DNA of 64,000 bases from an uncultured Lachnospiraceae bacterium (GTDB taxonomy: Bacteria; Bacillota; Clostridia; Lachnospirales; Lachnospiraceae). The notes below the pieces were generated by a model. That model was not told the DNA's origin and searched no databases. It saw only the letters and a list, made by a program, of their open reading frames with translations. This document shows, in pieces, positions 63,063-64,000 of this stretch. The stretch is from assembly GCA_910589265.1 (NCBI GenBank), contig CAJUTQ010000017.1, forward strand, positions 11,906 through 75,905. Direction: 5' to 3'. The stretch's first letter is position 1. Every line of letters begins with the position of its first letter. Made by a program: the position numbers and the translations under genes.

Positions 63063-63088
63063 TGAAAAAGTTATAGGAGAAAAACGAA

Positions 63089-63773
63089 TTGACATTTGCA
63101 CTTGTATGGATTGGAATTTATTGCGTTTTACAATCCTTAGCCAATTCACTTAATGGAATAATCGGAATTGAAAACTTTGCAAGTGCTATTTTTTGTATTA
63201 TACAGACTATTGTTTTGTTTTCCTTTGTGCAGCAAAACAGCCTGCTTGAAAAGTACAGGCTTTGTAAATCGTCTGTTTCTCTATTATGTTCCATTAATTA
63301 TCTTGGCTACAAATAATCTTTGGAATGGGGTTACGGTGAACGACTCTTGGTTTGAAATAATCTGTCCTATCTGCCTCATGCTTTGTGTTAGATTTATAGA
63401 AGAAATAATTTTTCGTGGCTTCCTTTTTCGAGCAATTGCGAAGGGCAATGTAAAAACAACGATTATCCTTTTAAGCATTACATTTGGTATCGGTCATTTG
63501 CTAAACTTAGTAAATGGCAGAGGTATGGAATTTGCAACAAATTTGTTTCAAGTTTTGGGAGCGATTGCTTTTGGTTTCCTATTTGTCATTTTGTTTTATC
63601 TTAGTGGAAGTCTACTTCCATGTATCATCCCTCATTCTGTAATAAATATACTGAGTGCTTTTGCAAATGAAACAGGTCTAACTGTAGAGAGGCGCATTGC
63701 TTTCATATTGATCAAATTTATCATTATTGCTATTTATGTCTTAATCCTCACAAAAACATTACCCGAAAAATAG
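63089..63773 (+). pseudogene. CPBP-family membrane protease, frameshifted
   Basis: The product is an intramembrane CAAX-type (CPBP/Abi) metalloprotease. The N-terminal helices start at a TTG at 63089 after AGGAGA. The catalytic motifs are in a second frame: FIEEIIFRGFLF (EExxxR), TFGIGHLLN and HSVINILS. A single frameshift at about 63255-63265 joins LLEKY to GFVNRLFLYYVPL. The second frame alone is 201 aa and could still be made from an internal start. It follows the TetR relic, its usual regulatory partner. Confidence 0.75.
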
Positions 63774-63776
63774 GTA

Positions 63777-63859
63777 GAGTGTATGAAACTTTTTCTGTAA
63801 ATAGGTATTAGACATTAGGTCTTCTATGATAAAATCTAAATCATAGGAGGTCTATTTTA
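63777..63859 (+). mobile_element. Left end of an IS256-family element
   Basis: The stretch starting near GAGTGTATGAAACTTTTTC, just after the CPBP gene, leads into the transposase and probably contains the left terminal repeat. The exact boundary cannot be fixed because the right end is outside the window. Confidence 0.5.
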
Positions 63860-64000
63860 ATGGCAAGAGAAAAGAAACCCGTACACAAAGTACAAATGAC
63901 CGAGGGAAAAAGGAATATCATCCAGATGCTCCTTCAGGAGTATGACATCGAATCCGCCCAGGATATTCAGGATGCCCTTAAAGACCTGCTCGGCGGAACC
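63860..64000 (+). CDS. IS256-family (mutator-type) transposase, N-terminal part
   Basis: The first 47 residues (REKKPVHKVQMTEGKRNIIQ and MLLQEYDIESAQDIQDALKD) match the N-terminus of IS256-type transposases of gut clostridia. The ATG follows AGGAGG. The gene is cut by the end of the window; the DDE core would lie beyond it. Confidence 0.88.
   Translation, partial: MAREKKPVHKVQMTEGKRNIIQMLLQEYDIESAQDIQDALKDLLGGT

Noticed and set aside
1..64000. CRISPR array, rRNA operon or complete prophage
   Set aside because: No regularly spaced repeats, no rRNA-like conserved stretch and no phage structural or integrase genes are visible.

Overview
The window looks like chromosome of a low-GC Firmicute, most likely a Lachnospiraceae-type Clostridium. 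The support is the gene order ylxM-ffh-rpsP-khpA-rimM-trmD-rplS-rbgA-rnhB-ylqG-ylqH, the yicC-remA-gmk-rpoZ-rimO-pgsA-cinA block, RecA and RecX with a Gram-positive SOS box, strong AGGAGG ribosome binding sites, and several IS families (IS110, IS256, ISAs1, IS4) common in gut clostridia. Most genes are on the minus strand. All identifications are from reading the translations, without database searches.

Layout. 1-2030: decayed IS4-like and IS110 transposase relics. 2033-5298: an ECF-type vitamin/metabolite transporter operon (S component, fused double ATPase, T component) with promoter, candidate operator and terminator. 5306-8090: a chemoreceptor and a divergent metF. 8092-12463: gpsA, plsY, der and a DUF512/PDZ radical-SAM-like gene. 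12669-13862: a divergent PRPP-synthetase-like gene. 13872-24705: pgeF, yraN, ylqH, ylqG, rnhB, lepB, rbgA, lepB, rplS, a plus-strand glyoxalase insertion, then trmD, rimM, khpA, rpsP, ffh and ylxM with a clear promoter.

24760-34226 is the main accessory region. A truncated ISAs1-type transposase is followed by a five-gene, tightly coupled minus-strand operon driven by one strong promoter. It encodes a P-loop ATPase with a cysteine cluster, a 501-aa protein, a 986-aa protein with no recognised domain, a ParA/MinD-like ATPase, and an HD-domain protein carrying an inserted zinc ribbon. The ATPase and the 501-aa protein recall the DptF/DptG partners of phosphorothioate-dependent restriction, but there are no dnd modification genes here. 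This is the best candidate for an undescribed system, plausibly anti-phage or other conflict. Next to it lie a Y-family polymerase, a small YolD-like gene and a lipoprotein.

36411-53273 is mainly housekeeping: a ferritin-like protein, tRNA-Gly, a cell-wall amidase, a GH3-like protein that seems to have lost its catalytic residues, rny, recX, recA, a Ca2+-type P-ATPase, cinA, pgsA, rimO, rpoZ, gmk, remA, yicC, a GyrI-like protein and a VOC protein.

53560-64000 is a decaying accessory end. An intact BlaI-type repressor with operators sits beside a ruined blaR1, a truncated phosphoesterase and an intact class D beta-lactamase-like lipoprotein. A second chemoreceptor and small unknown genes follow, then pseudogenes (KilA-N, an RlmD C-terminal tail, TetR, CPBP protease) and the start of an IS256-family transposase that runs off the window.
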